Source: Hyphomicrobiales bacterium (lineage in GTDB: Bacteria > Pseudomonadota > Alphaproteobacteria > Rhizobiales > HXMU1428-3). Taken from it: DNA of 8,867 bases. The stretch covers positions 1 through 8,867 of the forward strand of contig JAJFHW010000327.1 of the NCBI GenBank assembly GCA_021775385.1, written 5' to 3'. The position numbers were made by a program, and so were the translations under genes. Below the pieces are notes generated by a model that worked only from the letters and a program-made list of their open reading frames with translations, searched no databases and was not told the DNA's origin. Positions 6,131 through 8,867 of the stretch are shown piece after piece (the stretch's first letter is position 1; every line of letters begins with the position of its first letter).

Positions 6131-6161
6131 TAAGCCTGACTTTTTAAGTAAGCCTGACTTT
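6131..6161. repeat. Direct repeat TAAGCCTGACTTT, period 18 bp
   Basis: Two identical 13-bp copies lie at 6131-6143 and 6149-6161, just upstream (- strand sense) of the GTG start of the isocitrate lyase-family gene. Repeats phased at roughly two helical turns can be activator sites, but a slippage duplication is equally possible. Confidence 0.6.
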
Positions 6162-6170
6162 AGAAAATAA

Positions 6171-6190
6171 GCTTGTCACAGCTGACAAGC
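6171..6190 (-). promoter_or_regulatory. Hairpin or operator GCTTGTCA-N4-TGACAAGC
   Basis: A perfect 8-bp inverted repeat with a four-base centre (CAGC on the + strand) lies about 70 bp upstream of the isocitrate lyase-family GTG. On the - strand it is followed by TTATTTTC, so as RNA it resembles a weak intrinsic terminator in the leader (attenuation). As DNA the short-spaced TTGTCA/TGACAA arms resemble a dimeric repressor operator. The choice is open. Confidence 0.45.
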
Positions 6191-6249
6191 ATTCTTCCTC
6201 TCCATGACAATCGATGATGTCGTTCTTTAATCTTATACGGCTATTTTTC

Positions 6250-6263
6250 TTGATTCGTATCAA
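6250..6263. promoter_or_regulatory. Perfect FNR/FixK-type box TTGAT-N4-ATCAA
   Basis: TTGATTCGTATCAA matches the consensus of FNR/FixK/Anr-type regulators at all ten defined positions; a chance match in a window this size is unlikely (about 0.01-0.02 expected). Its centre is 22 bp upstream of a - strand -10-like TATAAG (6232-6237), which would put it over the -35 of the isocitrate lyase-family promoter, closer than the usual activating position near -41.5. On the + strand a weak TTTATC (6284-6289), centred 30 bp from the box, fits an activating arrangement better, about 340 bp before the exported-protein start. The regulated gene is thus not certain. Confidence 0.65.
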
Positions 6264-6534
6264 ACTGCAAATGATTTGAACAATTTATCCCTTAGTTGGT
6301 TGCTCATTGTTGCTCAAATATTGCTTTTGAGAATTCTCATCTTTGAAAAGCTATATTTTAAACAGGTGTTTAGCCATTTAAACTCTCAGATAACTTGACA
6401 GTTCTCATTCTTGCCCCATCTCAATGATATGGGTTAATGATCAGATGATGAAGAATAAAGATAAAACTTAGTTGCTCTCCTTAGCAGATCAACTAGGGTC
6501 TGGACCGAAACGGAAAAGACATTAGACTAAGCTT

Positions 6535-6568
6535 ATATGCGGACTATGCTGATATGCGGACTTTACTG
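6535..6568. repeat. 17-bp tandem repeat before the exported-protein gene
   Basis: ATATGCGGACTATGCTG (6535-6551) is followed by ATATGCGGACTTTACTG (6552-6568), 15 of 17 positions identical, and then by a partial third match, ACATATGGA. The array overlaps the probable promoter or leader of the exported-protein gene and ends at the alternative start ATG at 6573. It could be a pair of regulator sites or a slippage product. Confidence 0.6.
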
Positions 6569-6632
6569 ACATATGGATTTTTTCCAATTTTCGTTTCTAG
6601 CACTGTTTGATAATGAGGGATTAAATCAAAGA

Positions 6633-7931
6633 ATGAGTGAACGCAAATTTTCTATATTGGAACTAATCCTTCCGAGTGAAGCAATCTCAACTGTGATCAT
6701 GCCAAGTGTGATTGTACTCAGCCTAACTTTTGGTTTCTCAACTTCGTCTTTTGCAGTTGATCAGAATGGCTTGACAGCAGAGGGCCAAAAACAAACTGAA
6801 GCCCCTCTTATTAAACGTGCGCTTAATGGAAAAGAAGACAAAGAAGCAAAACGTTTATTTCAAGCTATTTCAAAACTTCTCTCTAAGACAGCTACGCAGC
6901 GACACGCAGCAAACAAGCTCCCCTCTGAAAGTGACTTTCTTGTTTCCCCGTTATGGAGTGAGACCAAAGAAAGCCGCATGAAAGACGTGCAAGACTTGCT
7001 CAATGCTGCCCTTGATGTTGTCACGGACGTTCCTTTAGTGACTATCCAAAAACGAATTGACGCTGCCAATGCGCGTATTAATACAATTGAAAATCAGATT
7101 ACGGCACTTAGAGAGCGCCGCCTTTCCGCTCCATCTGACGCTTTGCTACCAGGTATATTAAGCGACACCGTTGCCTCTATTGATGAAGAAATTGTGGACC
7201 TCAACAAGAGAATTTCTGAGAATAAAAAAGAAATCAGCAAAGCCAAGTTAGAAATTCAATCAGCTTTATATGCTTCAGGTATTGAGGTGACTGGAGATCA
7301 ACTTGAACTTCTTTTGGGTTCTGTTCTTGGTGGTGACCTGATTAAAATGGTGGCAGCTTTTGAAGCATCGCGAAAAATTGACGAACGATTAGCCGAATTG
7401 ATGACTGAAGCTGGGGGAGAAATAAAAACCTCTCGGCGGTATTTTGCTATGCATGCTGCACTTTTTGCTATGTTGGTTCATGCGCAAAACCATGTCATTG
7501 AAAAAATTGATACTGTTTACATGAAACGCATGGCAGCCGTTTTAAAAGACATTAGACGAGCTCGTGCTGAAACTCGTAAATTGCTGCGTGGTCGCAATAG
7601 AGATGATCAGGTGCGCGTTTTAAATGCGAATTTAAAAGCACAAGCCTTTTCAGAGCGTGTTGCGATTTTCTATCGTGATTATTTAAAAACCCAACGCTCA
7701 CAACTTGTTCGAGCTCGCGCACGCAGCAAACGAGACCTTAGAATTGCTGATAACACTTACTCAACTGTTGAGGCGAGTTTTCAGCTTCGTGCTTTAATTG
7801 ATGATGCTAAATCTTCGTTTAAGGCTCTTCAAATGCTTGAAGCTCCTGGATTTGATCAAGTTTTTAAGAACAAAGAATTACGCGAAGAATTTGAGAATAT
7901 TACTGAAAAGCTAGCTCCTCCGAGCAGTTAA
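6633..7931 (+). CDS. Exported, largely alpha-helical coiled-coil protein, unknown function
   Basis: I do not recognise this gene. I place the start at the ATG at 6633 (432 residues), with GAGGGA twelve bases upstream and Arg/Lys near the N-terminus; an ATG at 6573 would add 20 residues but has no ribosome binding site. A hydrophobic segment (VIMPSVIVLSLTFGFSTSSFA) ending in Ser-Phe-Ala before VDQN looks like a signal peptide, so the mature protein is probably periplasmic. The rest is charged and helical: a coiled coil over residues 141-215 or so (RIDAANARINTIENQITALRE, then SIDEEIVDLNKRISENKKEI), a GDQLELLLGSVLGGDLIKMV block, a short hydrophobic helix (FAMHAALFAMLVHA), and a strongly basic stretch (RRARAETRKLLRGR and RARARSKRD). 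No enzyme motif is visible. Codon usage seems like that of its neighbours. It precedes plsY on the same strand with a 193-bp gap. Confidence 0.75.
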   Translation: MSERKFSILELILPSEAISTVIMPSVIVLSLTFGFSTSSFAVDQNGLTAEGQKQTEAPLIKRALNGKEDKEAKRLFQAISKLLSKTATQRHAANKLPSESDFLVSPLWSETKESRMKDVQDLLNAALDVVTDVPLVTIQKRIDAANARINTIENQITALRERRLSAPSDALLPGILSDTVASIDEEIVDLNKRISENKKEISKAKLEIQSALYASGIEVTGDQLELLLGSVLGGDLIKMVAAFEASRKIDERLAELMTEAGGEIKTSRRYFAMHAALFAMLVHAQNHVIEKIDTVYMKRMAAVLKDIRRARAETRKLLRGRNRDDQVRVLNANLKAQAFSERVAIFYRDYLKTQRSQLVRARARSKRDLRIADNTYSTVEASFQLRALIDDAKSSFKALQMLEAPGFDQVFKNKELREEFENITEKLAPPSS

Positions 7932-7971
7932 AATTTTTTAGATATCTCTCTCGGCTATTATTTATTAAGAC

Positions 7972-8052
7972 GCTTCAGCGTTTATGTCCTATGGGGACTT
8001 GTCATTTTCTTTTAAAACTCACGCCAATTAACACTTAATCTCATTTTATACA
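7972..8052 (+). promoter_or_regulatory. Weak hairpins and possible plsY promoter
   Basis: In the 193-bp gap before plsY, ACGC-TTCA-GCGT (about 7970-7981) and GTCC-N5-GGAC (about 7986-7998) are short hairpins followed by T-rich but interrupted DNA, so at best they form a weak terminator for the exported-protein gene. TATACA at 8047-8052 is a reasonable -10 for plsY, but no -35 is found at 16-18 bp. Confidence 0.25.
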
Positions 8053-8124
8053 AAATTTTCCTTTTCCTTCAGGGCCTTCTCTGATTACCTTTGTTTTAAA
8101 GCAATCTGTTAGAGGGAAAGATTG

Positions 8125-8733
8125 ATGGATCACTGGTTAGTTGTTTTATTTTTTGCTGCTTTTGTTGGCTATTTTTTTGGATCGATACCTTTTGGTCTTA
8201 TTATTACTAAACTCGCCGGTATGGGAGATGTTCGTGATATTGGTTCAGGAAATATTGGTGCGACCAATGTTTTACGAACCGGTAAAAAACCTTTGGCGGT
8301 TCTCACTTTATTAGCAGACATTTTAAAAGGTTTTATTCCAACTCTTCTTATCTCCAGTTATTTTGGTTTGATTCCTTTTGGGATCATTACAGGCTTCATG
8401 GCTTTAATCGGCCATATGTTTCCCATTTGGCTTAAATTTAAAGGTGGCAAAGGTGTTGCAACTTATATTGGCGTTGCATTTGGCTTTTTTTGGCCTTCCG
8501 GTGTTTGTTTTATTATCTCATGGTTGCTAATGGCTGTTATCTTTCGTTATTCCTCCCTCTCAGCTCTGGTTGCTTGCCTTCTTACCCCACTTCTCACATT
8601 TTTAATGACCGAGGAAATTATTGCGACTACGCTTTTTGTTATGTCTATTTTGGTTCTTATCCGTCATCGTAGTAACATTGAACGGTTGATTGCAGGTGAG
8701 GAAGATAAAATTGGTCAAAAACAAACAAGCTGA
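8125..8733 (+). CDS. plsY: Acyl-phosphate glycerol-3-phosphate acyltransferase PlsY
   Basis: This integral inner-membrane enzyme transfers the acyl group of acyl-phosphate (made by PlsX) to glycerol-3-phosphate, giving lysophosphatidic acid, the first step of phospholipid synthesis. The ATG at 8125 has AGAGGG (8111-8116) eight bases upstream and gives 202 residues, typical of the family; a TTG at 8122 is less likely. All conserved loops are visible: GSIPFG near residue 20, then [19 protein letters not shown] (motif 1), the D-x-x-KG of [24 protein letters not shown] (motif 2, the Gly-rich phosphate loop), and near the C-terminus [16 protein letters not shown] (motif 3). Five or so hydrophobic segments alternate with these loops. 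The 3' end overlaps the dprA start, suggesting an operon with translational coupling. Confidence 0.97.
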   Translation: MDHWLVVLFFAAFVGYFFGSIPFGLIITKLAGMGDVRDIGSGNIGATNVLRTGKKPLAVLTLLADILKGFIPTLLISSYFGLIPFGIITGFMALIGHMFPIWLKFKGGKGVATYIGVAFGFFWPSGVCFIISWLLMAVIFRYSSLSALVACLLTPLLTFLMTEEIIATTLFVMSILVLIRHRSNIERLIAGEEDKIGQKQTS

Positions 8734-8867
8734 TTTGTTCCAATCGACGGCCCCTTTAAGTGTACAAACTTTAAGTGATCAGCAGCGCGTTGATTGGTTA
8801 CGGCTCATTCGATCTCCAAATATTGGCCCGATAACTTTTCGGGATTTAATCAACCAGTTTGGCAGTG
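8711..8867 (+). CDS. dprA: DNA-processing protein DprA, 5' part (continues past the window)
   Basis: The first 52 codons are visible. The frame begins with a TTG at 8711, supported by GAGGA at 8698-8702, eight bases upstream, and overlaps the last 23 bases of plsY. The start [11 protein letters not shown] is followed by [20 protein letters not shown] and [11 protein letters not shown], the N-terminal helical (SAM-like) region typical of alphaproteobacterial DprA/Smf, where the text around W-L-R-L-R-S-x-x-(V/I)-G-P and the F-R-x-L-I-x-x-F-G block are recognisable. DprA binds incoming single-stranded DNA during natural transformation and loads RecA; it acts in the cytoplasm. The Rossmann-like core that would confirm the call lies beyond the window. 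An earlier in-frame GTG at 8696 is possible but has no good ribosome binding site. The plsY-dprA order is common in alphaproteobacteria and supports the identification. Confidence 0.85.
   Translation, partial: MVKNKQADLFQSTAPLSVQTLSDQQRVDWLRLIRSPNIGPITFRDLINQFGS

Larger units (their letters stand above)
6101..6632. other. Regulatory intergenic region between divergent genes
   Basis: About 530 bp lie between the GTG of the isocitrate lyase-family gene (-) and the chosen start of the exported protein (+). It contains, in order: a 13-bp direct repeat with 18-bp period (6131-6143 and 6149-6161), an 8-bp-stem hairpin (6171-6190), a possible 10-codon leader peptide on the - strand (6160-6192), an FNR/FixK-type box (6250-6263), GTTGCTCA twice with 10-bp period (6299-6306 and 6309-6316), a 12-bp palindrome TGAGAATTCTCA (6328-6339), a consensus-like -35 TTGACA (6395-6400) without a clear -10, a CCCAT/ATGGG inverted repeat (6415-6433), and a 17-bp tandem repeat (6535-6568). 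No larger gene is seen on either strand. Confidence 0.6.

Noticed and set aside
6860..7069. - strand open frame opposite the exported-protein gene
   Set aside because: It is antisense to a long frame with a signal peptide and coiled coil, and has no support of its own.
6514..7557. AAAAGACATTAGAC occurs both at 6514-6527 and at 7544-7557
   Set aside because: A single 14-bp match in AT-rich DNA, one copy inside coding sequence and with no flanking similarity, is close to chance expectation.
8490..8672. Alternative + strand frame inside plsY
   Set aside because: It overlaps the conserved plsY frame, whose motifs span the same bases.

Overview
The window is chromosomal DNA, AT-rich to the eye, most likely from a marine-type alphaproteobacterium. 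This assignment is inference. It rests on glnB directly followed by glnA, on plsY overlapping dprA, on a 469-residue adenylylatable glutamine synthetase, and on a perfect FNR/FixK-type box. There is no rRNA, tRNA, transposase, phage gene or CRISPR array.

Layout. 1-1940: glnB (PII) and glnA (glutamine synthetase) on the + strand form the nitrogen-assimilation unit, closed by an intrinsic terminator. 2007-2980: a small three-helix membrane protein (-) diverges from a universal stress protein (+). The stress gene converges on a cold-shock protein gene (-), with a shared hairpin between them. 3250-3987: the long upstream region of the cold-shock gene, with a near-perfect 22-bp palindrome, plus one doubtful small ORF. 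3988-6100: three - strand genes in the order of transcription, an isocitrate lyase/PEP mutase-family enzyme (GTG start), a single-domain rhodanese and a thioredoxin-fold peroxiredoxin-like protein. A GC-rich 39-bp tandem repeat lies between the last two. 6101-6632: a regulatory intergenic region holding a perfect TTGAT-N4-ATCAA site, an 8-bp-stem hairpin and two sets of short direct repeats. 6633-7931: an unrecognised exported, largely helical protein. 8125 to the end: plsY, overlapped by the start of dprA, which runs off the window.

How the parts fit. GlnB senses 2-oxoglutarate, ATP and glutamine and controls GlnA activity through the adenylylation cascade; both target tyrosines are present. 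The stress and cold-shock genes and the rhodanese/peroxiredoxin-like pair look like stress and redox housekeeping. The FNR/FixK-type box suggests that the isocitrate lyase-family gene, the exported protein gene, or both respond to oxygen. PlsY begins phospholipid synthesis and DprA handles incoming single-stranded DNA; their pairing is a common neighbourhood, not a functional pathway.

No clearly new multigene system is visible. The most unusual items are the FNR box beside a possible leader peptide and hairpin, the 39-bp hairpin repeats, the cold-shock upstream palindrome, the two-tier inverted repeat between glnB and glnA, the altered metal-site residue in the isocitrate lyase-family protein, and the unrecognised helical exported protein.
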